This document shows positions 12,131-18,596 of a stretch of DNA of 23,191 bases, one piece after another. Both the position numbers and the translations under genes were made by a program. The notes beneath the pieces are model-generated. The model had not been told where the DNA came from, did no database searches, and saw nothing but the letters and a program-made list of their open reading frames with translations. Numbering within the stretch: the first letter of the stretch is position 1; the number at the start of each line of letters is the position of its first letter. This DNA is from a virus, in IMG/VR virus record IMGVR_UViG_3300029922_000308, positions 1-23,191 of that record, one strand, 5' to 3'.

Positions 12131-13042
12131 ATGAGCCCATCCCCAAAACAGATTCTCGATAAAGCACTTACCCATAGTACCCGTCTTTGTGATATACCTG
12201 TGTCTTTGGGGATTAATGCACTTGATTGCGGGTTTCCTACAATAGAACACTATGAGTATCTGGTCCAGGGTGAAGGACGAATTACAACGATTGCAGCCCG
12301 ACCGGGCAACGGCAAGACGGCTCTGGCATGTCAAATCGCCCTAAATGTGTCCAAGTGGGGTCGAACTCTCTACCTGTCCTTAGAGATGAAAAAAGAAGCC
12401 CTTAAGACCCGCCTATTAGGCGTAAGCTCGGGTATCCCGATTCGAAAACTAAGCCACACTACGAATAAAGTTCGTCTTGATAAAGCAATCGAAGATTTCG
12501 CCGCCTATAAACTAGATATTATCGACACTCCCGGCCTGACGATTGAGGACCTAATTATTCAGGTACTAGACGAGGCTCGTAGGGAGCCCCTGAACCTGGT
12601 AGTTATCGACTATGTAGGACTTATTGATTTTGAAGGTGAAAATAGGGCACTGGCATTAGGGAAAGCTGTCGTTCGTATTAAAAAGGAAGTGGCCGAGCAT
12701 TTAAAAATACCTGTGATCCTGTTAGCTCAAATGAAGCGGGGGTTCGAAGATAAGTATGCCAGGGCTAAGATGGAATATGAAAAGGCTAAACAGTACGCTA
12801 CCGGTGCTAATGAGAAGATTCTAGAAATTAGACCTGGAATGGAAGATCTAGGGGAATCCTCTTGGCTCGAACACGCATCTGACGTTATAATGTTCTTACA
12901 CCGCCCCTGTCTATTGAATCCGGATATCTCCCCTACCCTCTTTCAGGTGTTTGTAGCCAAAAATAGGCATGGTGAATCGAAAGACTTTGTGCTAGAGTTT
13001 AGTCAGGAACTAACCCGATTTGTTGACCATGGAGTATTATGA
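12131..13042 (+). CDS. DnaB-type replicative helicase, RecA-like domain only, 303 aa
   Basis: The Walker A motif ARPGNGKTA (G59-T63) is followed by LYLSLEM (80-86, the DnaB H1a-type motif), Walker B LNLVVIDYVGL (D160), ILLAQMKRG (Q200) and a C-terminal ASDVIMFLHRP with KNRHGE carrying the arginine finger region. Usual DnaB is about 450 residues with an N-terminal domain that binds primase; here that domain is absent. A charged insert of about 30 residues (after MKRGFEDKYARAKMEYEKAK) separates Q200 from the last motif. It would unwind DNA 5' to 3' as a hexamer ahead of the polymerase. GAGG at 12119-12122 supports the ATG. The primase is encoded separately at 14049. Confidence 0.9.
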   Translation: MSPSPKQILDKALTHSTRLCDIPVSLGINALDCGFPTIEHYEYLVQGEGRITTIAARPGNGKTALACQIALNVSKWGRTLYLSLEMKKEALKTRLLGVSSGIPIRKLSHTTNKVRLDKAIEDFAAYKLDIIDTPGLTIEDLIIQVLDEARREPLNLVVIDYVGLIDFEGENRALALGKAVVRIKKEVAEHLKIPVILLAQMKRGFEDKYARAKMEYEKAKQYATGANEKILEIRPGMEDLGESSWLEHASDVIMFLHRPCLLNPDISPTLFQVFVAKNRHGESKDFVLEFSQELTRFVDHGVL

Positions 13043-13293
13043 CACTAAAGGATAGGTATAAACAGGCACTTGAGACTGATAACAGCCTATTGGTGAGGAA
13101 AGAGGACCTCCAGAATCCTGAATTTAAGCATGCAGGGTACAGTACACAGTACTGTGAGTATATCGGACTAAAACAGTCGGATTTAAAGAAACTCGAACGA
13201 GCGGGAATGATGATCAGGGCTTATGCCGATAAAGGGACCGGAAAATCAACCCGGTGGCTCTTTCTCGACATTACCCCAAAGGGAGAAGTATGA
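13039..13293 (+). CDS. Unknown small protein, 84 aa
   Basis: The start overlaps the helicase stop by 4 bases. The protein has an N-terminal helix (LKDRYKQALETDNSLLVRKE), a central GLKQSDLKKLERAGMMIRAY, and a basic turn (KGTGKSTRW) leading to a beta strand. The central part resembles a helix-turn-helix followed by a wing, and GTGKST resembles a Walker A motif by chance only, as the protein is far too short for an ATPase. A DNA-binding accessory of replication is possible. No family is recognised. Confidence 0.65.
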   Translation: MTLKDRYKQALETDNSLLVRKEDLQNPEFKHAGYSTQYCEYIGLKQSDLKKLERAGMMIRAYADKGTGKSTRWLFLDITPKGEV

Positions 13294-13625
13294 TTACCAT
13301 ACGAACGCCCTTACAAGACCTTAATCGTATTCAGCCGTGGAGCCTAATTAATAGTAAACGAGGGTATATCTATACCCTCCTCTCACATAGGGACAAGGGC
13401 TATCTAATACGCTTTAATGACCATGTAGAAGAGACCGCCAGAATAAAAGATATCTCCAACACGCTTATTAAGAAAATTCTTCTAGCCTACCGACCCGGAC
13501 CCGTGCACATTAGCGTGTCAACCCCCGAGGCGTTTGAATCCTGTGATAAAGATGCCCAAAGCGTCGTTGCCAGTATCGTCCATGCCCTTCTGCGGTACAA
13601 ATGTGGTTCCCAGGAAGTATTATGA
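13290..13625 (+). CDS. Unknown protein, 111 aa
   Basis: I chose ATG at 13290, in an ATGA overlap with the preceding stop and close to GGGAG (13281-13285), over an in-frame start at 13254 inside that gene. It begins MITIRTPLQDLNRIQPWSLI. Residues 20-60 look like beta structure (KRGYIYTLLSHRDKGYLIRF), then helices, and the sequence ends YKCGSQEVL. No motif of known function is seen. Its stop overlaps the resolvase-like gene, so it belongs to the same replication operon. Confidence 0.65.
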   Translation: MITIRTPLQDLNRIQPWSLINSKRGYIYTLLSHRDKGYLIRFNDHVEETARIKDISNTLIKKILLAYRPGPVHISVSTPEAFESCDKDAQSVVASIVHALLRYKCGSQEVL

Positions 13626-14083
13626 CCGGCCGGGGCCGTCGTATAAAAGGTAAGGTCGGAGAATACCTCGTTAGGGATATTCTACGCCGCATGATGTATG
13701 TTGATGCGGTGAGGGTCCCATTATCAGGTGCCTCAGAGGGCTTCAAGGGAGACGTGCTCTTCACTGACGACCGGGAGGTCAAGAGAACCATTGAGGTGAA
13801 GTCCCGAAAAGCATCCTTTACCTCTTTGTACACAAAGTATAATAATACTACGCGAATTCATGATCGCCTGGGCCTAATTACCATTACTGCTTTAGAGCCT
13901 AGTCTGCGATCCCGATTAACCCGCCTTGTTGAACCTGAATCTTATAAAATGTTCCATAGACGCTTTGAAACCCTCTTTAAACTAAAACAGGAGTCTGATT
14001 ATTTAGTCGTTAAAGATAACAATAAACCTCCATTATTGGTACTATTCCATGGCCAACTCCCTTTACAAGATTTTATGTCCTAA
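13622..14083 (+). CDS. Holliday-junction-resolvase-like PD-(D/E)XK nuclease, 153 aa
   Basis: The start is ATG 13622 (ATGA overlap, AGGAAG at 13612-13617). The N-terminus GRRIKGKVGEYLVRDILRR has the conserved Gly-Glu (E14). RVPLSGASEGFKGDVLF carries D44, and TIEVKSRK carries E58 and K60. This E...GD...ExK order, with R-P-x-S-G-A before the first Asp, is typical of Hjc and related phage resolvases. It would cut branched DNA during recombination or before packaging. Other PD-(D/E)XK endonucleases share the motif, so the exact substrate is inferred. It is separated from the primase by a 35-base overlap. Confidence 0.78.
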   Translation: MTGRGRRIKGKVGEYLVRDILRRMMYVDAVRVPLSGASEGFKGDVLFTDDREVKRTIEVKSRKASFTSLYTKYNNTTRIHDRLGLITITALEPSLRSRLTRLVEPESYKMFHRRFETLFKLKQESDYLVVKDNNKPPLLVLFHGQLPLQDFMS

Positions 14084-14750
14084 GCACGAAGAAGAGACGC
14101 CTAGCTGTACCGTCTACGATGATGGCAGCGGCTTTTGCTTCGGGTGCAACACCTACTTTGCAAAGCTAGATGAGCCGGCTCCGGTTAAAATCGAACCAGA
14201 GGACCTATCAGCTACCTTCGCCTACATTAAGACCTTACCGATAATCGACCACCGTGGGCTGCAGTTCCCTTACGATAATACAGGCTATTATATCACGTGG
14301 CCTAATGATGCTTATTATAAGAAGCGAAAGTGGGAAACTATTGAATCTGGTCCGAAGTACAAAGGGGCCAAAGGTATCACCAAACCCTGGTTTAATTACA
14401 ATGAAGGCTCTTCCTCACCCATTTGTGTAATTGTTGAAGGGGAAGTAAATGCTATGTCCTTGCACAAAGCATGCCCCGATTTACCGATCTACTGTCCAGG
14501 TGGAGCGTCTAACTTTACTGATTCTCAAGCAAAAAGGTTATTGCCTATACTCCAGATGTATGCTCAAATAGAAATAGTAGTAGATGAGGATATACCTGGA
14601 GTAACGGCCGCCATAGCCCTTAAAAGCCTTTTACAGCCCGCCTGTACCCATGTTTGTATCCACTTAATGGAGGAGGATGTTAATAGCATCTTAGTAAAGC
14701 ATGGGATCGAAGGAGTCAAAAATCAAATCAAGATTACTGAATCTATCTAA
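14049..14750 (+). CDS. DNA primase: zinc finger plus TOPRIM domain, 233 aa
   Basis: LCPKHEEETPSC followed by GFCFGC gives a CHC2-type zinc finger (C10, H13, C30, C33) with the usual Pro-Ser-Cys (C20). The TOPRIM domain has ICVIVEGEVNAMSL (E130) and EIVVDEDIPGVTAA (D179, D181). These parts synthesise short RNA primers on the lagging strand. At 233 residues it is about the size of the primase half of T7 gp4, so primase and helicase (12131) look like a split version of that protein. The only usable ATG lies before the zinc finger and overlaps the preceding gene by 35 bases. No clear ribosome site is visible, so coupled translation is likely. Confidence 0.88.
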   Translation: MANSLYKILCPKHEEETPSCTVYDDGSGFCFGCNTYFAKLDEPAPVKIEPEDLSATFAYIKTLPIIDHRGLQFPYDNTGYYITWPNDAYYKKRKWETIESGPKYKGAKGITKPWFNYNEGSSSPICVIVEGEVNAMSLHKACPDLPIYCPGGASNFTDSQAKRLLPILQMYAQIEIVVDEDIPGVTAAIALKSLLQPACTHVCIHLMEEDVNSILVKHGIEGVKNQIKITESI

Positions 14751-15096
14751 GAAATATGATAAGTTAATCCCTAATGTCGATAAAGGGCATTTATCGTATA
14801 CGTTTAGATTAGAGAACAGCAATGTTGTTCATTGTCAACCTGACACTCAGTATAGTGAATTAGCGGAGCGCCTTGAAGAGCAGCTATTATTGTGTGGATT
14901 TCCTTCTCTCTACGTCGAAATGATCATGGACCGTTTCGTAAGCGGATTCTCCTATGAGGATCTCGCTGAGAAATATCATTTGACCTCCCGGCATGCAGCC
15001 CGACGGTATATCACGAAAATCATCGGTGAGATGCGTACAAATAAATCCTTGTACCTTATATTAAAACAGGCTAACGTGGAATTTGAGGAGAAGTAA
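14701..15096 (+). CDS. Sigma-region-4-like helix-turn-helix protein, 131 aa
   Basis: Residues 78-115 (MIMDRFVSGFSYEDLAEKYH followed by LTSRHAARRYITKIIGEMR) fit a sigma70 region 4 or related HTH that recognises promoter -35-like DNA. The N-terminal part (1-25) is very basic. No region 2 is visible, so it cannot be a full sigma factor. It may be a small phage transcription regulator, for example for late genes. The start at 14701 overlaps the primase by 50 bases and has no clear SD; a start slightly downstream is possible. It ends directly before the exonuclease gene with TAAATG. Confidence 0.6.
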   Translation: MGSKESKIKSRLLNLSKKYDKLIPNVDKGHLSYTFRLENSNVVHCQPDTQYSELAERLEEQLLLCGFPSLYVEMIMDRFVSGFSYEDLAEKYHLTSRHAARRYITKIIGEMRTNKSLYLILKQANVEFEEK

Positions 15097-15891
15097 ATGA
15101 AAAAACAAGGTCCAAAGATACTGGTTTTCGACATTGAGACGGCTCCCCTTCTTTCCTATACTTGGGGACTTTGGGATCAGACGGTTTCCCTTAATCAAAT
15201 TAAATCCGATTGGTATATCCTGAGCTGGGGGGCCAAATGGTTAGATACCAAGAATCCCCACGTGATGTATATGGACTCCCGGGGATCCTCAGATTTAGAG
15301 AATGATAAGAGGCTCCTGAAGGGTATTTGGAAGTTACTTGATCAGGCCGACATCGTCGTGACTCAAAATGGCAAGAATTTTGACGTCAAAAAGCTAAATG
15401 CCCGATTTATCATTAATGGCATGCAAGCACCTAGTAGCTATAAGCACATTGATACTCTAGAGATTGCAAAAAAGAAATTCGGCTTTACTAGTAACAAGTT
15501 AGAGTACATGGCAGATAAGTTAAACACTAAATATAAGAAACTCAAACACGAGAAGTTTTCTGGATTTGAGCTATGGAAGGAATGCCTGGCGGGTAATTTG
15601 AAGGCTTGGAAAGAAATGGAGAAGTACAACAAATATGATGTACTTTCCCTTGAGGAACTATATACCAAACTATACCCTTGGGACCCAAGTATTAACTTTA
15701 ACGTGTATAATAGCAGATTTTCCAATAAATGTAGTTGCGGAAGCTCCAACATCGCAAAGAATGGATATTTCTACTCCGCCGTAGGTAAGTACCAACGATA
15801 CCGGTGTATGCAGTGTGGCGCTGAAGTTCGTAGCCGTAAGAATGAATTTGGACCAAAGAAACGTGCCTCGTTAACAGTGAGAATTCCATGA
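15097..15891 (+). CDS. DEDD 3'-5' exonuclease (RNase H-like) with C-terminal zinc ribbon, 264 aa
   Basis: ILVFDIETAP carries the first motif (D12, E14), VTQNGKNFDVKKLN the second (D96), and YNKYDVLSLEELY the third (Y177 and D181, so the DEDDy type). These enzymes remove nucleotides from 3' ends. It resembles the predicted RNase_H_2/YprB-like family rather than polymerase proofreading domains. Residues 212-240 have C212-x-C214 and C237-x-x-C240, a zinc ribbon that may bind nucleic acid, and the tail is basic (KKRASLTVRIP). It sits in the replication operon, right after the HTH gene with GAGGAGAAG as ribosome site. Confidence 0.8.
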   Translation: MKKQGPKILVFDIETAPLLSYTWGLWDQTVSLNQIKSDWYILSWGAKWLDTKNPHVMYMDSRGSSDLENDKRLLKGIWKLLDQADIVVTQNGKNFDVKKLNARFIINGMQAPSSYKHIDTLEIAKKKFGFTSNKLEYMADKLNTKYKKLKHEKFSGFELWKECLAGNLKAWKEMEKYNKYDVLSLEELYTKLYPWDPSINFNVYNSRFSNKCSCGSSNIAKNGYFYSAVGKYQRYRCMQCGAEVRSRKNEFGPKKRASLTVRIP

Positions 15892-16355
15892 CCATAATTG
15901 ATCGTCCTACAATATTTATAGATGTGGATGAGACGCTTGTTGCCTGGCACTGCACCTATTTCAAACCAATGCAAAACAACATTGATTCATTGATTAGACA
16001 TGCTGAGCGGGGACACTATGTCGTAGTGTGGAGTGCAGGTGGGCACGAATGGGCGGCACGAGTAGTTAAGGAATTAGGATTAGCTGACTATGTCGACTTA
16101 GTAATGACTAAACCTCGCTGGTATTTAGATGATATGCCTGCGGATAGCTGGATGGCTAGATACTGGGATAAACAAGGGAGTGCAGATGGAGAAGCTAAAG
16201 ACGTTGATGTCCACACTAAAGGATCTGTTGGAAGTGTTGAAGGGATTTCTAATTTGGGTCTTATTTCCAGTGTTGGCGGTAGTGCTCTATGTAATCAAGC
16301 TGCGAAGCTCGGTAACAGAGTTAAAAGATCAAGTAGCTGTAAAAGAACACGATGA
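15888..16355 (+). CDS. HAD-superfamily phosphatase with an unusual C-terminal tail, 155 aa
   Basis: IFIDVDETLVAW carries the HAD nucleophile and acid (D12, D14). YVVVWSAGG gives motif II (S49), and KPRWYLDD gives the conserved Lys (K75) and acidic pair (D81, D82). Small phage HAD proteins are usually about 100 residues and dephosphorylate nucleotides or nucleic acid ends; the substrate here is unknown. The first 92 residues are a complete domain. Residues 93-155 are Ser/Gly/Lys-rich without the look of a fold, and from base 16186 this frame overlaps a convincing membrane-protein gene. The tail may be a by-product of a lost stop codon. The start overlaps the previous stop by 4 bases. Confidence 0.78.
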   Translation: MTIIDRPTIFIDVDETLVAWHCTYFKPMQNNIDSLIRHAERGHYVVVWSAGGHEWAARVVKELGLADYVDLVMTKPRWYLDDMPADSWMARYWDKQGSADGEAKDVDVHTKGSVGSVEGISNLGLISSVGGSALCNQAAKLGNRVKRSSSCKRTR

Positions 16356-16542
16356 GCAGTTAATTAAAGAAGAAGAATCCCTGGTTAAGGAGAAGAAAGA
16401 TGCTGACGAATCTGAAAAACAGTATACGATTGAGCGCAATGCTGCTCTTGGTCTCTCCGCAGGCGGTAGCCCTGTCCGCGATCCCGAAGGTGCCCCCAAA
16501 TCCCTGTCTAAAAGTGATAAAGGCAGCGGATCGGGCACTTAA
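16186..16542 (+). CDS. Inner-membrane spanin-like or lysis accessory protein, 118 aa
   Basis: AAGGGAG (16174-16180) lies 5 bases before the ATG. The protein has an N-terminal helix, one membrane segment (about 20-38, FLIWVLFPVLAVVLYVIKL), a charged coiled-coil-like section (45-88) and a Gly/Ser/Pro-rich tail. This order matches i-spanins (Rz-like), which link the inner membrane to an outer-membrane partner during lysis of Gram-negative hosts. It overlaps the HAD tail by 170 bases and the next gene by 143 bases, each in another frame, and Rz/Rz1 pairs often overlap in this way. The identity is inferred from topology and arrangement only. Confidence 0.55.
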   Translation: MEKLKTLMSTLKDLLEVLKGFLIWVLFPVLAVVLYVIKLRSSVTELKDQVAVKEHDEQLIKEEESLVKEKKDADESEKQYTIERNAALGLSAGGSPVRDPEGAPKSLSKSDKGSGSGT

Positions 16543-16771
16543 GGATAAAGACCACCTAATTAAAGATCAAGAGGCCTTGATTGTAACATTAAAAGCAGAT
16601 AACACCAAACTGGTGGTTAAGGCATCTGAAGAGAAGCAACGGGCCGACCGCTGGTATAAAGATCCCCTGATCAGTGCTCCTATCGGGGCTTCAATTGCCT
16701 TGGGGGCAGCTATTAGCCCTGCGATCCTGATTGCAGTACCGGTGTTTATTCTAATCGGGCTATTTAGATAG
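16400..16771 (+). CDS. Exported coiled-coil membrane protein, spanin-like candidate, 123 aa
   Basis: AAGGAGAAG (16387-16395) precedes the ATG. The N-terminus has a signal sequence (about 1-26, RLSAMLLLVSPQAVALSA), then a single Cys at 36 in PPNPC, a charged helical section (37-85) with KDKDHLIKDQEALIVTLKAD, and a hydrophobic C-terminus (93-121). Signal, periplasmic coiled coil and C-terminal membrane anchor resemble a unimolecular spanin in layout. However, the Cys is not in a proper lipobox (no L-A/S-G/A-C), so lipoprotein status is doubtful. It ends overlapping the convergent holin-like gene by 12 bases. Confidence 0.55.
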   Translation: MLTNLKNSIRLSAMLLLVSPQAVALSAIPKVPPNPCLKVIKAADRALKDKDHLIKDQEALIVTLKADNTKLVVKASEEKQRADRWYKDPLISAPIGASIALGAAISPAILIAVPVFILIGLFR

Positions 16772-16787
16772 GTATCTAAGAAGAGCC
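16758..16787. terminator. Possible bidirectional hairpin at the convergent gene junction
   Basis: TTAGATA (16764-16770) and TATCTAA (16773-16779) form a 7-bp stem, enclosed by GGCT (16758-16761) and AGCC (16784-16787). It lies exactly where the plus-strand run (stop at 16771) meets the minus-strand run (stop at 16760). The T-runs are poor, so termination may need other factors. Confidence 0.35.
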
Positions 16788-17014
16788 AAGAGTAGAGTGA
16801 CCATGCCGCCGCTAGAGGCCACTAAAGCTAACTTATGTACAAAAATCGATGTGTCTTCAATAGGCTTAACTCTGGTCTCTAAATTAGTAGATCGTCTCTC
16901 ATGCTCAATCAACGTCGTATTTGCTACAGCACCCTGACGGACGAGCTCAAGGACTTGAATTTTAACTTCTTTTACATCAGCCTTAATTTCTTTAAGGATA
17001 TCGTCGGTATGCAT
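16760..17014 (-). CDS. XhlA-like holin/haemolysin candidate, 84 aa
   Basis: The first 55 residues are a charged coiled-coil (DILKEIKADVKEVKIQVLEL followed by VRQGAVANTTLIEHERRS, then LETRVKPIED). One C-terminal membrane segment follows (about 61-80, KLALVASSGGMVTLLLALLR). This is the layout of XhlA-type proteins, which act with holins or as holin-like proteins to release endolysin. It is the last gene of the minus-strand virion run. Small tail or membrane accessory proteins can look similar, so the call is moderate. Confidence 0.6.
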   Translation of the reverse strand: MHTDDILKEIKADVKEVKIQVLELVRQGAVANTTLIEHERRSTNLETRVKPIEDTSIFVHKLALVASSGGMVTLLLALLRYLSK

Positions 17015-17022
17015 AATACACG

Positions 17023-17634
17023 TTACCGTTTCCTTACCGTGAACGGGTCAATGCGAGGTTTCAATGCCTGAGCAGCATTAACTGCCGAATCGGACATTTG
17101 TGCAGCTCCTTCTCCCACCTCAGAGGCTGTCTGTCCTGCACCGGCTACAGGTCCCGATGAGGCCCCTTTGATAAGATCAATCAGTTTACCGGCGCCCGGG
17201 ACTTTAGACTCTATAGCCTTACCAATCATCCCCGATATTCCCCCGCCCGCTGCCCCGAGTAGTTTTCCGATACCTGCCGAACTAGCCGCAGCCCCCGCGA
17301 GCTCCCCATACTGAGAAGCATCCCGGTGTTGTTCCATGTTCTCAGCCATTCCAGGATACTGAATAGGCGCGGAACCGAATGTGGCCCCTTTAACAAGGCC
17401 CCCAACACCTGCAGAGACGGCATCCGCCGCATTACGCAAGGCGCTCTTGTTAGATTCAGGAGCCCTTGACATCATATCAGGTGCGATCTGACCGGAATCT
17501 AGTTTTTGTTTGTCCTGGTTTTCAGCAGGTTGAAATGGCGAAGGTCCTGCCTGCTGTTTGGCCTGCTGACTACCTTGGAATTTCTGAAGATATGCTTGAT
17601 AAGCAGCAATTTGATCTGGTGTATAAGCCGGCAT
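17023..17634 (-). CDS. Ala/Gly/Gln-rich probable virion protein, 203 aa
   Basis: The N-terminus (MPAYTPDQIAAYQAYLQKFQ) is helical and Gln-rich. Residues about 60-170 are dominated by Ala, Gly and Ser with amphipathic stretches (ELAGAAASSAGIGKLLGAAG, and GGISGMIGKAIESKVPGAGK). Such segments occur in phage internal or DNA-ejection proteins that enter membranes. The TAATG overlap with the upstream gene and GGAGG six bases before the ATG support the start. No family is recognised, so the virion role is inferred from composition and from the neighbouring tail genes. Confidence 0.6.
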   Translation of the reverse strand: MPAYTPDQIAAYQAYLQKFQGSQQAKQQAGPSPFQPAENQDKQKLDSGQIAPDMMSRAPESNKSALRNAADAVSAGVGGLVKGATFGSAPIQYPGMAENMEQHRDASQYGELAGAAASSAGIGKLLGAAGGGISGMIGKAIESKVPGAGKLIDLIKGASSGPVAGAGQTASEVGEGAAQMSDSAVNAAQALKPRIDPFTVRKR

Positions 17635-18587
17635 TAGTTACCTCCCTGAGATTTAAGAAATGAATCTATGTCCAGAGCACCCGGGGGCGGTGTCGGCACT
17701 GAAGGTGCTGCAGAGGGCGTCTGATTAAAGAACGACTTTAACCTATCGATAGGGCCGGGTGATTGTCCGGCCGGGGATTGAGCCCGCTGCTGTGCGGCCT
17801 GCTTTTGCATTGCATCTAACTGGGAAAAATTATCCCCCACTTTACCCATCTTAGCCTCTAATCCGCTTCCGAATTGGCCAAATACACTAGGGTTTGTCGC
17901 TGCTATGTGCGGCGCAAACTGACCCGCTCGCATCATAAAATCAGATTTATCAGCCCCATATCCCGACTGAGTTGCTGCATAAGAATGCCGAAGCGCCTCT
18001 GTCATACTCTGTTTAAAGGCGTCCGATTTACCTGAGTTCTGGAGTCCAGTCACGAAATTCTCTAATTTCTCTGAATTACCTACAATAGAGGGATCACCAC
18101 CGAAGGACTGAACAACCGTACCTAAAAGGCGTTGTGTGGGGCCTTCGGTTATGCCTGCAAGCCCGACAGCCGCCTGCTTCATACCCAAGGCATCGCCCCT
18201 GGCCAATCCCCCTGTTGCAATGTCCAATCGGTCAAGGATAGGCTCGTATTTCTTTGAGACCTTTCCGAATTCATTACTCAAGGCCTGACCTTCAGATTTT
18301 TGCTCCTGCATCATCTTCAGTGCTGGATCGTGGGGGGATAGCGTTGCCCCTTCAGCAGAGACATTAACCCCGGTCTTTCCACCGTATTGATCGTATAGCT
18401 CCTGAGCCTGTTGCTGACGCTTATTTCCTAATGCTGCTGTTGCAGCCTCTTTTGCTGCTTGATTAGCTGCTTCTTGGCGTCCCTTTAGCAGGGTCTGCAT
18501 AGTCTCGCGACCTGCTTGGGCTGCTGCATTAAAAGCGGCCTCATTCATCGGACTACGATAGTCGTAGGCTGTTAATTCGTTTGCCAT
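17634..18587 (-). CDS. Probable internal virion or structural protein, 317 aa
   Basis: AAAGGA precedes the ATG. The first 80 residues are Ala/Gln/Glu-rich helix (NEAAFNAAAQAGRETMQTLL, then RQEAANQAAKEAATAALGNK). The middle (about 110-230) is mixed and looks globular, with LDRLDIATGGLARGD and NFVTGLQNSGKSDAFKQSM. The end is a Pro/Ser/Gln-rich linker and a short tail (GALDIDSFLKSQGGN). No enzyme motif is seen. Together with its two neighbours it resembles the run of ejection or pilot proteins found near tail genes of podoviruses, but that is positional inference. Confidence 0.6.
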   Translation of the reverse strand: MANELTAYDYRSPMNEAAFNAAAQAGRETMQTLLKGRQEAANQAAKEAATAALGNKRQQQAQELYDQYGGKTGVNVSAEGATLSPHDPALKMMQEQKSEGQALSNEFGKVSKKYEPILDRLDIATGGLARGDALGMKQAAVGLAGITEGPTQRLLGTVVQSFGGDPSIVGNSEKLENFVTGLQNSGKSDAFKQSMTEALRHSYAATQSGYGADKSDFMMRAGQFAPHIAATNPSVFGQFGSGLEAKMGKVGDNFSQLDAMQKQAAQQRAQSPAGQSPGPIDRLKSFFNQTPSAAPSVPTPPPGALDIDSFLKSQGGN

Positions 18588-18596
18588 AAATGTCCT

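Noticed and set aside
13039-13293. ATPase call from GTGKST in the 84-aa protein
   Set aside because: The protein is far too short for a P-loop domain, and the match lies near its C-terminus without Walker B or flanking strands.
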